Positions 15,101-22,482 are shown, counted from the first letter of the stretch. The stretch is 26,825 nt of DNA from Candidatus Nomurabacteria bacterium (GCA_943356425.1 CALRFE010000001.1:1-26825); one strand, 5' to 3'. Notes: generated from the sequence alone by a model not told the origin. Made by a program: numbers and translations.

Positions 15101-16111
15101 TACCATTATCGTCCGATTGCAACCGATGATTACAATAATGTGACGCATGGAGACGATGGTGTCTTTGCGACAACGGGCTGTCCAGGTGATGCGACTATCT
15201 CAGTTGAACACAGCCGACAAGTGACCGCTCTTGCTGGTGGTCGCGTGACGCTCTCTGATGATGGTAAACAAGTTGATCTTGATGTTCCTGTTTCATTTGC
15301 AAACGGTACGAATGCGGTGTTCCAGGTCAAAAAACTTTCTCGTACCGAAGTGCTCACGACTATCTCGCTCCCTACGGGTTATGAGGCCGTCGGTGATCAC
15401 ACGTATGATTTCAAAGCTTTCCAGGATCCACAAAACCTGATCAGTAGTTTTGATAATTCACTCACGATCATCATGCAATATACATCTGATGACATTATCG
15501 GTCTTGATGAAACGACGCTCACGATCTATCGTTTTGACGGATCGACACGAACACAGCTTTCGGATTGTATCGTCGATACTGAAAATAAGACCGTTACGTG
15601 CTCGACCGATGGATTCTCGACATTCGTGCTCTCTGGACAATCGTCCGGTGGAACTACCACCGGCGGATCGTCGACCAGCGGTTCCACTACTAGTGGAAGT
15701 ACCACTGGCGGAACTACCGGCGGTACGACCACGGGTGGTTCTACTGGAGAAGATTCGGTGGGAGCTCTGATCCTCTATCCGCCGGCTAAGAATGCAAAAC
15801 CGACAACTGTTGGTGGTGTCATTAAAGGCAAACCGTCACGCATCGTCTTTGGAAGAAATCTGAAAACAGGTAGCACGGGTGTCGATGTCAAAGCGTTGCA
15901 GATGTATTTGAACCAGCATGGATATACTATTTCAAAAACAGGATTAGGTGCATCAGGAAATGAGACGAGCTCATTCGGTGCAAAAACAAAAGCGGCGCTC
16001 ATCAAATTTCAACAAGCCGCAATGAAGGCGAAGATCAAATTGCGACTTACTGAAAAACTCGGCGAGTTCGGTGCATCGACACGTACGTATATCAATACGA
16101 TCCAGAAATAA
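12113..16111 (+). CDS. Giant secreted Fn3-repeat protein with C-terminal peptidoglycan-binding domain
   Basis: 1332 residues. An N-terminal hydrophobic segment (about 19-38, ending ANVTAAG) suggests export by Sec. Two repeat types follow. Type A ends in a GQ..GSY..GEE.Q.LADG.YYW.VRA.D pattern and ends near residues 140, 365, 497 and 903. Type B is Fn3-like, starting WTTDEASSTEIEYGTTDSYG with HYRV near its end, and starts near 185, 541, 633, 725 and 948. Residues about 1020-1175 form a different beta domain ending TVTCSTDGFSTFVLSG. A Gly/Ser/Thr linker (about 1177-1217) leads to a peptidoglycan-binding domain (about 1243-1325: LKTGSTGVDVKALQMYLNQH, then FGAKTKAALIKFQQA). This looks like a wall-attached surface protein, possibly for cell-cell contact. 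It lies directly before an exporter, though not cotranscribed with it. Confidence 0.9.
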   Translation: MDLLFKHVSKFTERISDSLVLFVVIVSGGVILMANVTAAGVPTVSNLGPTEFVDGSTTVDTTPTLTFDVDYSAGHGNQIYYEVQIFGATGHGAAAVDYISDATADGSFSYTVGQSGGTYVTGSSSMQLTDDDYTWQVKAFDAVSAILSSGYVQANGGSTAFVVETGLAISHVQNSDPLLGQPITITWETNLQSSSIVDYGPDSSYGTQTDESDTPHGVTSHSVELPVLPVGTYHYSVTSNGADHSLASSSDATFTIPNTDPTVTKFTPEEFISGWTIANASDYSFGFALDDADADRVQYRILIDDDSDFSSPAVDYIDPISATGTAGQKTFTVGQPEGDGSYSIGEEDQVLADGSYYWGVRAFDQNGGDSGSYEGPTIDGPMFIVDHTYVNANPVVTFRDVNVDGAKIRESSPTLSMMLTDANTDDLVSFTIIIDDSSDFSSPVVSYSEPMTVESTLSQGRHDFIVGQSDFGIGFYSVGEASQTLADGTYYVEAQVSDNRGGSSPLTPANGGASAFTIDTVLPEISAIATSGVTGSAVTVTWTTDEASSTEIEYGTTDSYGDSSVDGTLTTNHSVTITGLSEATLYHYRVTSTDEAGNASTSLDDDVTTLDVTAPTISSVSSGSLTGTGATITWTTDEASDSQVQYGTTTSYGASTTLDATMLTSHSVDLTGLLENRTYHYRVKSRDAAGNLRTGSDNTFITLDQTAPEISNIVATPSGSSVTITWDTDEAGSSRVEYGTTTSYGFLTSQIDTSPRVTSHSVTISGFGTSGTRHFRVLSTDDSSNTGTSSDGTFTIDLNVTPDVPTSLGGDAVTGGGSMSDTTPSFTFTLDDNDALDEVKYQIEIDDSEDFSSPVVDYTSALGNQSSKTFTVGQAVGGGSYGAGEESQTLADGSYYWRVRAIDEHAAASAYVEANGGAVAFILSTTPTEGPTISDVSVSTTSTSATFTWTTDRNAYPQIDYGITSDYELSIDLLSLLRNGQTSHEITLTDLVACTKYHYRPIATDDYNNVTHGDDGVFATTGCPGDATISVEHSRQVTALAGGRVTLSDDGKQVDLDVPVSFANGTNAVFQVKKLSRTEVLTTISLPTGYEAVGDHTYDFKAFQDPQNLISSFDNSLTIIMQYTSDDIIGLDETTLTIYRFDGSTRTQLSDCIVDTENKTVTCSTDGFSTFVLSGQSSGGTTTGGSSTSGSTTSGSTTGGTTGGTTTGGSTGEDSVGALILYPPAKNAKPTTVGGVIKGKPSRIVFGRNLKTGSTGVDVKALQMYLNQHGYTISKTGLGASGNETSSFGAKTKAALIKFQQAAMKAKIKLRLTEKLGEFGASTRTYINTIQK

Positions 16112-16114
16112 TTA

Positions 16115-16157
16115 CACAAGAGCAAAATCGCCCCGAAAGGGCGATTTTGCTCTTGTG
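16115..16157. terminator. 19-bp symmetric terminator after the surface-protein gene
   Basis: CACAAGAGCAAAATCGCCC (16115-16133) pairs perfectly with 16139-16157 around CGAAA. The T run is within the 3' arm rather than after it. Confidence 0.82.
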
Positions 16158-16169
16158 GTCCAAATACGT

Positions 16170-16175
16170 TATGAT
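16170..16175 (+). promoter_or_regulatory. -10 element (TATGAT) of the exporter operon
   Basis: TATGAT lies 11 nt before ATG 16187 and 5 nt before ATG 16181. Transcription starting about 7 nt downstream would fall at or just after 16181, so ATG 16187 fits better as the start. Confidence 0.5.
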
Positions 16176-16186
16176 ACGTAATGCAT

Positions 16187-17728
16187 ATGAAAAAAACAAA
16201 ACAGATATTCAATTGGTTCAAAGCAAAAAAACGTCGATGGCTCGGCGCTCTTCTCGTAGTTCTCATAATCTTTCTCATCGGTACTTCGGATGGCAAGAGC
16301 GGCAAAACCGATAGCATCTTAGATACTGTGGCACGCGGGGATCTCAAAAAAACAGTTCTTGCAACAGGGCAAGTCACGTCGACGACAGACGTCAGTCTTG
16401 GCTTCAACACCACTGATACGGTCGCGAGTGTGCGCGTAAAAGTCGGAGACAAGGTGACGGGAGGACAGATACTCGCTACACTCAATAATCAAGACGAGCT
16501 TGCAAGTCTTACGACTGCGCGCGGAGCATTATTGTCAGCGCAAGCACATTACAATAAAGTACTTGCTGGAGCTTCGGGAGAAGAGATCACGGTGGCTGAA
16601 GTTGCGAAAAAAAATGCAGAAACTGATCTTGCAAATACCGTGACGACACAAGACACGCTCGTGAAAAATGCACATCGAGCATTGCTCAATACCGGCCTTA
16701 CTGCCTCACCGAATCAAACAAGCACCGTGGCAGATCCTACGATCAGTGGTATCTACAACCAAGACAAAGAAGGAACGCTCATCATTACGGTCTATACTTC
16801 GGGCAGTACCGGCTATTTTGTAGCAAGCGGTATTGCTTCCGGTACAGGACCAACAGATGCAAGTAGTCCTGTGGCTATCGGAACGACTGGTTTGTTCATA
16901 GATTTTCCCGATAGTTTTGTCCCACCAAGTGGTGCTCTTTGGACGATCAATATTCCAAATACACAATCGTCTGGATATGTTGCCGCATATAATGCGTATG
17001 AATCAGCGAAAGAGACGAGAGGGAGCGCCGTTGCGAGCGCTCAATCACTCGTTGACGCCCGTAGTGCGGACCTAGCGCTTAAAAAAGCTGCAGCTCGTGC
17101 ACCAGATATCGAAGTAGCGCAAGCAGATGTGCTCTCAGCAGAAGGAAGAGTGCAAACAGCCCAAGTTGCATATGATAATACAATTTTGCGTGCACCAGGA
17201 GCAGGTACGATCACTACGGTCGATACAAAGATAGGTGAGCTCGTCAGCTTGCAAAAAGAAGTCATGGTCCTCCAAGATATTTCAAATCTCTATCTTGAAG
17301 CAAATATCAATGAAGCAAATATTTCTGAGATCAAGCTCGCACAGCCGGTCGAGATAACATTCGATGCTTTCGGACCTAACGAAAAATTTCAAGGATTAGT
17401 GACGCATATCGATCCATCGGCGACCATACAAGATGGGGTCGTCAATTATAAGATCAATGTTTCGATTCCCCAAGGGGAAGAACGGATCCGTCCTGGCATG
17501 AACGCGAATATGACGATCATCGCGGGGACATACCCGAATGTCCTTTATGTACCGCTCCTTGCAATATCACGTCATGACAACAAGACATTTCTCACCGTCC
17601 TTGTTGATCAAAAAGGCAAAAAGACCACTGAACACGAAGTAGTACTCGGCGCAATGGGCGATGGCAATCTCGTTGAGATCGCCTCAGGTGCGACAGAAGG
17701 GGAACGCATTAAAATCATCTCAAAATGA
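16187..17728 (+). CDS. MacA-like periplasmic adaptor / membrane fusion protein of an ABC exporter
   Basis: 513 residues. One N-terminal membrane helix (about 18-32) follows a Lys/Arg-rich tail. The barrel-sandwich halves are recognisable at about 47-105 (ATGQVTSTTDVSLGFNTTDT, VRVKVGDKVTGGQILATL) and 335-370 (ILRAPGAGTITTVDTKIGEL). The beta-barrel (ANINEANISEIKLAQPVEIT) and membrane-proximal domain follow. Two helical arms (about 103-165 and 262-330) form the hairpin, but its tip carries an inserted Gly/Ser/Thr/aromatic domain of about 90 residues (170-262). MacA normally docks on TolC through that tip; an organism without an outer membrane would not need that. The TGA stop overlaps the permease ATG. 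It should pass substrates from the MacB-like permease outward; the substrate is unknown. Confidence 0.9.
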   Translation: MKKTKQIFNWFKAKKRRWLGALLVVLIIFLIGTSDGKSGKTDSILDTVARGDLKKTVLATGQVTSTTDVSLGFNTTDTVASVRVKVGDKVTGGQILATLNNQDELASLTTARGALLSAQAHYNKVLAGASGEEITVAEVAKKNAETDLANTVTTQDTLVKNAHRALLNTGLTASPNQTSTVADPTISGIYNQDKEGTLIITVYTSGSTGYFVASGIASGTGPTDASSPVAIGTTGLFIDFPDSFVPPSGALWTINIPNTQSSGYVAAYNAYESAKETRGSAVASAQSLVDARSADLALKKAAARAPDIEVAQADVLSAEGRVQTAQVAYDNTILRAPGAGTITTVDTKIGELVSLQKEVMVLQDISNLYLEANINEANISEIKLAQPVEITFDAFGPNEKFQGLVTHIDPSATIQDGVVNYKINVSIPQGEERIRPGMNANMTIIAGTYPNVLYVPLLAISRHDNKTFLTVLVDQKGKKTTEHEVVLGAMGDGNLVEIASGATEGERIKIISK

Positions 17729-19005
17729 TGAAAGACCGCGCGCGGATAGAAAGTTCATTTTCTCAAAATCTCAAAGTCGGTTGGTTTTTGGCCAAGCGCG
17801 ACATTAAGCGCGCAAATATCTATACGACAACGCTGATTGTTTCAGTGATGATACTGACGTTTTTGAACTTGGTCGTGGTATCGGGTATTTTGGTCGGACT
17901 CATCCAGGGCTCGGAAGATGCGCAAAAAAAATATGCGATCGGTGACATTGTCATCTCGTCTTTTCTAAATAAACCGTCTATCGATCAGACGCCGGAAGTC
18001 ATAAATATTATAAAAACAATTCCCGGATATAAGAATCATTCAGTCCGTTACAGCGCATCTGCGCGTGTTGAAGCCGATTATCATAAGACGATAAAGCCTG
18101 GGGAGATCCGCGATGGTGCGGGAGCGATATTTATGGGCATTGATCCGATACAAGAAGAAAAATTTTCTGGTGTCTCAAAATTTGTCATTCGTGGATCGTA
18201 TCTGACGAGCGAGGATCAGGATCGCGTGCTCATTGGGAAAAATTTGCTCTATGAGTTCACGCCGATCGAGGCGCCAGGATTCCAAACACTCAAGAATATT
18301 ACAGTCGGTTCCCGCATCAAGATCACGGTCGCAGATGCGAGCAAGGAATATTTTGTGAAAGGCATCGTCTCTTCTAAGGTTGATGATTTCGATACGTCTA
18401 TTATCGCGCTCGATAGCGAAGTGCGAAAAATGAGCGGAAAGAACGATCTGAATGCAGGGAAGATCGCGATACAGCTCTTACCGGGAACTGATCCGGTACT
18501 TGCGCAACAATTTCTGTTGCAGAGCGGTGTTGACCGATTTGCGCGTGTGCAGACTGCCGAAGAAGCATTCCCAAAATTTTTGAAAGATATCAAAGCAACA
18601 TTCGGCATCTTAGGTTCTGCAATTTCTGGTATCGGTCTAGTTGTTGCGTCCATAACGATTTTTATTGTCATCTTTGTCAACGCCATTACCCGAAGGCGCT
18701 ACATCGGTATTTTAAAAGGGATCGGTATCCATAAGCGGGCGATCCTCTATTCATATATTCTTCAAGCGATCATCTACGCTGCGACAGGTACGTGTATCGG
18801 CATGTTCCTTTTGTTCGCGCTCATCAAGCCATATTTTGCAGCGCACCCGATCAATTTCCCGTTCTCCGATGGTATTCTTGTCGCTACAGTCTATGGTACA
18901 CTGCTCCGCGCGGGCATTTTGATGATCGCGACGCTTGTCGCAGGGTATATTCCGGCCCGGATGGTTATCAAGCAAAATACATTAGGCGCTATATTGGGAA
19001 GATAG
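17725..19005 (+). CDS. MacB/FtsX-type ABC transporter permease
   Basis: 426 residues. The first membrane helix (about 35-58, TTTLIVSVMILTFLNLVVVS) is followed by a large extracytoplasmic domain of about 230 residues. A FtsX-type C-terminal trio of helices (about 295-320, 345-370 and 395-415) ends in AGYIPARMVIKQNTLGAILG, the typical MacB/FtsX ending. Unlike E. coli MacB it has no fused ATPase; that is the next gene. The ATG overlaps the adaptor's TGA by 4 nt (ATGA), so translation is coupled; ATG 17728 is an alternative start in the same frame. The family moves lipoproteins, peptides or envelope factors by mechanotransmission rather than by a through-membrane channel. Confidence 0.9.
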   Translation: MMKDRARIESSFSQNLKVGWFLAKRDIKRANIYTTTLIVSVMILTFLNLVVVSGILVGLIQGSEDAQKKYAIGDIVISSFLNKPSIDQTPEVINIIKTIPGYKNHSVRYSASARVEADYHKTIKPGEIRDGAGAIFMGIDPIQEEKFSGVSKFVIRGSYLTSEDQDRVLIGKNLLYEFTPIEAPGFQTLKNITVGSRIKITVADASKEYFVKGIVSSKVDDFDTSIIALDSEVRKMSGKNDLNAGKIAIQLLPGTDPVLAQQFLLQSGVDRFARVQTAEEAFPKFLKDIKATFGILGSAISGIGLVVASITIFIVIFVNAITRRRYIGILKGIGIHKRAILYSYILQAIIYAATGTCIGMFLLFALIKPYFAAHPINFPFSDGILVATVYGTLLRAGILMIATLVAGYIPARMVIKQNTLGAILGR

Positions 19006-19016
19006 TATAAAGTTTG

Positions 19017-19032
19017 AATACTAAAGTCTAAA
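19017..19032 (+). repeat. CTAAA-family intergenic repeat copy
   Basis: AATACTAAAGTCTAAA, a one-mismatch reverse complement of 10879-10894. It sits in the 39-nt leader before the ATPase gene, which has little G. Confidence 0.5.
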
Positions 19033-19044
19033 AATAACAAATAC

Positions 19045-19725
19045 ATGATAACTACAAAAGCATTAACAAAAACATTCCAAAGTGGTGATCAAAAGATCGT
19101 GGCACTTGATGCGCTTACATTTTCCGTTCCCGAAGGTCAATTTTTGACTATTACTGGAAAATCTGGATCAGGAAAATCGACACTGCTTTACCAGCTCGGA
19201 CTGCTTGATGAACCGACCTCAGGCGATGTCCTTATTGATGGAAATTCTGTCGTAAATATCAAGGAACAAGAACGTACCATGATCCGTTTGAATGATCTCG
19301 GGTATATTTTTCAAGACTATGCGATCTTGCCATCGCTCACTGCACTTGAAAATACATTGTTGCCACTCTTGATGCAAGGGCTATCACTTGCACAAGCAGA
19401 AAAAAAAGCTGCCCACGCGCTCGCGCGCGTGGGCCTAGGCGATCGTATGCACAATCTCCCGTCCGCACTTTCTGGTGGGCAACAACAGCGCGTCGCGATC
19501 GCGCGCGCGATCGGGCATGATCCAAAAATTATTTTTGCTGACGAACCGACTGCAAACCTTGATTCCGAAACATCCGAGCAGGTCATGCAGGTGTTCCTCG
19601 ATCTCAATAAAGAAGGACAGACCATTGTCATGGTCACCCACGAAGCCGACTATGCAAAGCTTGCGCATCGCACGATCACACTTGCCGATGGCAAGCTCGT
19701 GAGCGACGTGATGAATCAAAAATGA
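19045..19725 (+). CDS. MacB/LolD-type ABC transporter ATPase
   Basis: 226 residues, the size of LolD/FtsE-type ATPases. Walker A is GKSGSGKST (38-46), the Q-loop YIFQDY (87-92), the signature LSGGQQQR (142-149), Walker B IIFADEPT (162-169), and the H-loop His is in MVTHEAD. It powers the permease encoded just upstream. The 39-nt gap contains a CTAAA-type repeat and no terminator, so the three genes probably form one exporter operon. Confidence 0.95.
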   Translation: MITTKALTKTFQSGDQKIVALDALTFSVPEGQFLTITGKSGSGKSTLLYQLGLLDEPTSGDVLIDGNSVVNIKEQERTMIRLNDLGYIFQDYAILPSLTALENTLLPLLMQGLSLAQAEKKAAHALARVGLGDRMHNLPSALSGGQQQRVAIARAIGHDPKIIFADEPTANLDSETSEQVMQVFLDLNKEGQTIVMVTHEADYAKLAHRTITLADGKLVSDVMNQK

Positions 19726-19731
19726 TATACT
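19723..19731 (+). promoter_or_regulatory. Extended -10 promoter (TGA-TATACT) of the SIMPL gene
   Basis: TGATATACT begins in the stop codon of the ATPase gene. It leaves a leader of about 65 nt with a small hairpin (TGCAC/GTGCA, 19756-19773). Confidence 0.6.
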
Positions 19732-19804
19732 AATATTTGTAAGAATTCAAACGAGTGCACGTCATAGTGTGCATGATTACAAGCTTAATAATTTTTTCTA
19801 TCAT

Positions 19805-20611
19805 ATGGAAACATCACTCTGGGGCGATCAAACAAAGAGGGTAGCGCGCATGGTCGCGATATTTCTCGGCGTCTTGTCAGTCTTTTTTATTGTAAAACTC
19901 GGTGCAGAATTGAAGGGGTATAAGCTTATCGGCTCAGGTACGACCGCAACCAACACTATTTCAGTATCCGGTTCAGGTGATGCATACGCAGTACCTGACG
20001 TCGCAACAGTATCATTTACTGTCGAGAATGAAGCAAAGACTGTTGCAGAAGCGCAGAAGACGGTGAACGATAAGATGCAAAAGGCGCTTGATTTTATAAA
20101 GAAAAACAATGTTGCAGAAAAAGATATCCAACTCACCGGTAACAGTTTTTACCCACAGTACGATTACCCGCAGATTCAATGTTTCGCGTATCCATGTCCA
20201 TCAGGTAAGCAAGTACTCCGTGGTTACCAAGTTTCGCGCTCAATTATGATCAAGATCCGTGCAATTGACGATGCGGGAAAAATTGTCGAAGGCTTGGGCA
20301 CGATCGGTGTAACGAACCTAAATGGTCCGACATTTACGCTCGATGATGAAGACGGTATCAAAGCAGAAGCACGTGGAAAGGCGATTGCTGACGCGAAAGC
20401 AAAAGCAGAAGAGCTCGCAAAAGAACTGGGCGTTCACCTTGTCCGTATTGTGAACTTCTCTGAGAACGGAAATAGTCCGTATCCATATTATGCAAAAGCC
20501 GACATGGCAATGGGTATGGGTGGAGGAACCGGTGGCGAGGTAGCCCCAGAACTTCCAAAAGGGGAGAACAAATATACTTCAAATGTTTCAGTTACCTACG
20601 AAATACGATAA
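19805..20611 (+). CDS. SIMPL-domain (DUF541) membrane-anchored protein
   Basis: 268 residues. One N-terminal membrane helix (about 15-33) is followed by an extracytoplasmic SIMPL domain. Its markers are TISVSGSGDAYAVPDVATVS, which opens the domain, TVAEAQKTVNDKMQKALDFI, and a helix rich in KAKAEELAKELG. The family (E. coli YggE, Brucella BP26, human SIMPL) forms ring-like oligomers and has been linked to oxidative stress, but a molecular function is not settled. C126 and C131 (QCFAYPCPSG) could form a disulfide. A longer ORF begins at a GTG at 19769, but ATG 19805 in the TCATATG context is better. Its own extended -10 lies at the end of the exporter operon. Confidence 0.9.
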   Translation: METSLWGDQTKRVARMVAIFLGVLSVFFIVKLGAELKGYKLIGSGTTATNTISVSGSGDAYAVPDVATVSFTVENEAKTVAEAQKTVNDKMQKALDFIKKNNVAEKDIQLTGNSFYPQYDYPQIQCFAYPCPSGKQVLRGYQVSRSIMIKIRAIDDAGKIVEGLGTIGVTNLNGPTFTLDDEDGIKAEARGKAIADAKAKAEELAKELGVHLVRIVNFSENGNSPYPYYAKADMAMGMGGGTGGEVAPELPKGENKYTSNVSVTYEIR

Positions 20612-20626
20612 TTGAACTAGGAATAA

Positions 20627-20660
20627 AAAAAGACCGCTTGAGGAAGAGAGCGGTCTTTTT
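20627..20660. terminator. Bidirectional terminator between the SIMPL gene and the minus-strand unknown gene
   Basis: AAAAAGACCGCT (20627-20638) pairs with AGCGGTCTTTTT (20649-20660). Run-flanked on both sides, it serves the two converging genes. Confidence 0.88.
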
Positions 20661-20678
20661 ATTTCCTAAAATAAGGAT

Positions 20679-21038
20679 TTAGTTGTAACTGTGGTCCGTA
20701 ATGATGAGCGGTACCCACTCTAAATCCCGTAAATCACCGTTTAATTCGCCATGAATTTTCACGGTCTTCTTTTTGCATGGAATGCTGACGGTAATGTTCC
20801 GTTCGTCAAAAATTTTCTTGTGCGTCGGACTGTTCAATGATTGTCGGAATTTTTCTATTGAAATATGCAGTATTCCTTTTTCATCGATATGGTAGCTCGC
20901 CGGCGGAACTGCGCCAGCATAGTTCTTCTGCGAAGAAAATGTGCATTTTCGATTGATGTTCTCTTTTGATGTTAGAAGGGCAACTATGTCATTTGGAAGT
21001 TGCTTGCCAATTGTTGATGATGAACTTACGGATTCCAT
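20679..21038 (-). CDS. Hypothetical protein (119 aa), unknown
   Basis: The protein from ATG 21038 has a Ser-rich start (MESVSSSSTIGKQLPNDIVA). The rest is mainly beta-like, with ISIEKFRQSL, VSIPCKKKTVKIHGELNG and LEWVPLIITDHSYN. It has no signal peptide or membrane helix, so it is probably cytoplasmic. I recognise no family. The ORF is open upstream to 21137, but a TGG-TACAAT element on the minus strand (21097-21089) and the non-protein-like residues of that stretch favour ATG 21038. Its 3' end shares the terminator with the SIMPL gene. Codon use looks more A/T-rich than its neighbours, so recent arrival is possible but not shown. Confidence 0.65.
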   Translation of the reverse strand: MESVSSSSTIGKQLPNDIVALLTSKENINRKCTFSSQKNYAGAVPPASYHIDEKGILHISIEKFRQSLNSPTHKKIFDERNITVSIPCKKKTVKIHGELNGDLRDLEWVPLIITDHSYN

Positions 21039-21088
21039 AACTGAAAGGTGGTTTTTGAATGTTGTAAAGAATGTTTTCCTCGGAGAGG

Positions 21089-21097
21089 ATTGTACCA
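21089..21097 (-). promoter_or_regulatory. Extended -10 promoter (TGG-TACAAT) of the 119-residue protein gene
   Basis: On the minus strand TGGTACAAT lies 50 nt before ATG 21038, inside the longer open frame, which supports the shorter start. Confidence 0.5.
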
Positions 21098-21146
21098 CAC
21101 AGCATATCAGTGTCAATTTTCTTCCACAAGAAAACACACCACCCCG

Positions 21147-21175
21147 TTGACTTTTTTGCCCATACGGAGTACTAT
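21147..21175 (+). promoter_or_regulatory. Sigma-70 type promoter of secE-nusG (TTGACT-17-TACTAT)
   Basis: TTGACT (21147-21152) and TACTAT (21170-21175) are 17 bp apart. It is the only promoter in the window where I see a near-consensus -35. Transcription should start near 21182. Confidence 0.6.
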
Positions 21176-21190
21176 ATGAGTCATATAAAC

Positions 21191-21229
21191 AGCCCCCCGA
21201 GGGCGGTTTTTAATAAGGGAGAAAATCCC
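21191..21229 (+). promoter_or_regulatory. Terminator-like hairpin plus second hairpin in the secE leader
   Basis: AGCCCCCCGAGGGCGG with five T (21191-21211) can form a short GC hairpin followed by a U run, about 10 nt after the predicted transcription start. GGGA-GAAAA-TCCC (21217-21229) can form a second. Since no plus-strand gene ends just upstream, the first could be an attenuator of secE-nusG. The stem contains a C-C mismatch. Confidence 0.45.
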
Positions 21230-21246
21230 AAAAACACAATAATCAT

Positions 21247-21429
21247 ATGAGTATAATCACATACATCAAAGAAACTCAATCAGAGATGAAACACGTCAAT
21301 TGGCCGACTCGTAAAGATGCGATCATGTTCACTGGTGCGGTCATCGCTATTTCAGCATTCATCGCATACTTCCTCGGAATGTTCGATACCTTGTTCTCGT
21401 TCGTATTACAAAAATTACTTTTGAAATAA
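21247..21429 (+). CDS. secE: Preprotein translocase subunit SecE
   Basis: 60 residues, the short single-helix form of SecE. The amphipathic start (MSIITYIKETQSEMKHVNWP) has the conserved W-P-T-R/K pattern (VNWPTRKDA), followed by one membrane helix (about 27-47) of the SecYEG channel. It is followed 3 nt later by nusG, the usual bacterial pairing. It starts in the TCATATG context. Confidence 0.95.
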   Translation: MSIITYIKETQSEMKHVNWPTRKDAIMFTGAVIAISAFIAYFLGMFDTLFSFVLQKLLLK

Positions 21430-21432
21430 TTT

Positions 21433-21981
21433 ATGTCAAAACAAGAACTACGACCGGAACGAAATTGGTATGCTATCCACACGTATGCAGGATATGAAAA
21501 CGCCGTCATGCGTAATTTGAAGCAGCGTATTGAATCACTCGGTATGCAAGAAAAAATTTTTAACGTGATCGTGCCGACCGAAAAGAAGATCAAGATCAAA
21601 GGCGGGAAGCGCGTCGAGAACGAAGAAAAAGTATATCCGGGTTATGTGCTCGTCGATATGATCGTAACTGATGACTCGTGGTATGTTGTTCGCAATACAC
21701 CGCGCGTGACCGGTTTCGTTGGAGCAGGAGTCAATCCAGTGCCACTTGAAAAATCTGAAGTTGATGCGCTCTTCAAGAATATGGACGATCAAAAAACAGC
21801 GAAGCATAACATTGATCTCATTATTGGAGAAATTGTCCGCATTGCTGATGGTCCATTTAAAGAACTTGAAGGTAAAGTTGAGACCGTTGATCAAGAGCGT
21901 GGTAAGGTCCGTGTCCTCGTTTCAATGTTCGGTCGCGAAACACCTGTCGAACTCGACTTCTTGCAAGTGAAGAAGATGTAG
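21433..21981 (+). CDS. nusG: Transcription termination/antitermination factor NusG
   Basis: 182 residues, normal length. The NGN domain opens with RNWYAIHTYAGYENAVMRNL and contains KVYPGYVLVDM and TPRVTGFVGAG. The KOW domain (about 125-182) has IADGPFKELEGKVETVDQER and FGRETPVELDFLQV. NusG binds RNA polymerase to raise processivity and links it to the ribosome or Rho. It is cotranscribed with secE and rplK follows 72 nt later. Confidence 0.97.
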   Translation: MSKQELRPERNWYAIHTYAGYENAVMRNLKQRIESLGMQEKIFNVIVPTEKKIKIKGGKRVENEEKVYPGYVLVDMIVTDDSWYVVRNTPRVTGFVGAGVNPVPLEKSEVDALFKNMDDQKTAKHNIDLIIGEIVRIADGPFKELEGKVETVDQERGKVRVLVSMFGRETPVELDFLQVKKM

Positions 21982-21984
21982 GGT

Positions 21985-22053
21985 AATATGCTCTCTGTTA
22001 CGCTATTCGCTTCAACTTCTACTTACTACTAACTATTGCTACTAACTATCCCT
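21985..22053 (+). repeat. G-poor ACTACTAACTAT-type leader before rplK
   Basis: Contains TACTACTAACTATTGCTACTAACTATCCCT directly before the rplK ATG: two copies of CTACTAACTAT, with a shorter ACTTACTACTAACT word before them. It belongs in style with the G-poor tracts before nrdB and the MazG-like gene. No hairpin is visible. Confidence 0.5.
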
Positions 22054-22479
22054 ATGGCTAAAAAAATAACCAAAAAAATCAAAGTACAAGTCCCAGCCGG
22101 AAAAGCAACTCCTGCGCCACCGCTCGGTCCTGCGCTCGGTCAGGCAGGTGTGAACATCGGTGATTTTGTCACCAAATTCAATGCTGCTACTCAAAAGATG
22201 ATCGGAGATATCGTAGGTGTCTCACTTACGGTTTACGAAGACCGCAGTTATGATTTCGTCATCAAGACTCCTCCCGTGCACGGACTCTTGCTCAAAGCAG
22301 CCGGAATTGAAAAAGGTTCAGGCAAGCCGAATACTTCAAAAGTAGGCAAGATCACCAAAGCACAGCTCAAAGAAATCGCAGAAAAGAAAATGCCTGACTT
22401 GAACGCAAAGGACATCGAAGGTGCGATGAAAATCGTCGCTGGAAGTGCCCGCCAAGCAGGAATTGAAATTAAAGACTAA
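22054..22479 (+). CDS. rplK: Large-subunit ribosomal protein uL11
   Basis: 141 residues, standard length. Signatures are VQVPAGKATPAPPLGPALGQ (linker and start of the N-domain), QAGVNIGDFVTKFNAAT, and the C-terminal RNA-binding domain with TPPVHGLLLKAAGIEKGSG and GSARQAGIEI. It sits at the GTPase-associated centre of the ribosome. ATG 22054 (MAKKITKK) is taken; an upstream in-frame codon at 22036 only adds residues encoded by the G-poor leader. The usual rplA (uL1) does not follow; a terminator and a MazG-like gene do. Confidence 0.97.
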   Translation: MAKKITKKIKVQVPAGKATPAPPLGPALGQAGVNIGDFVTKFNAATQKMIGDIVGVSLTVYEDRSYDFVIKTPPVHGLLLKAAGIEKGSGKPNTSKVGKITKAQLKEIAEKKMPDLNAKDIEGAMKIVAGSARQAGIEIKD

Positions 22480-22482
22480 ATA

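Noticed and set aside
15640..15760. Collagen-like or silk-like repeat in the Thr/Gly/Ser tract of the giant protein
   Set aside because: The tract is short (about 40 residues) and irregular; a flexible linker before the peptidoglycan-binding domain explains it.
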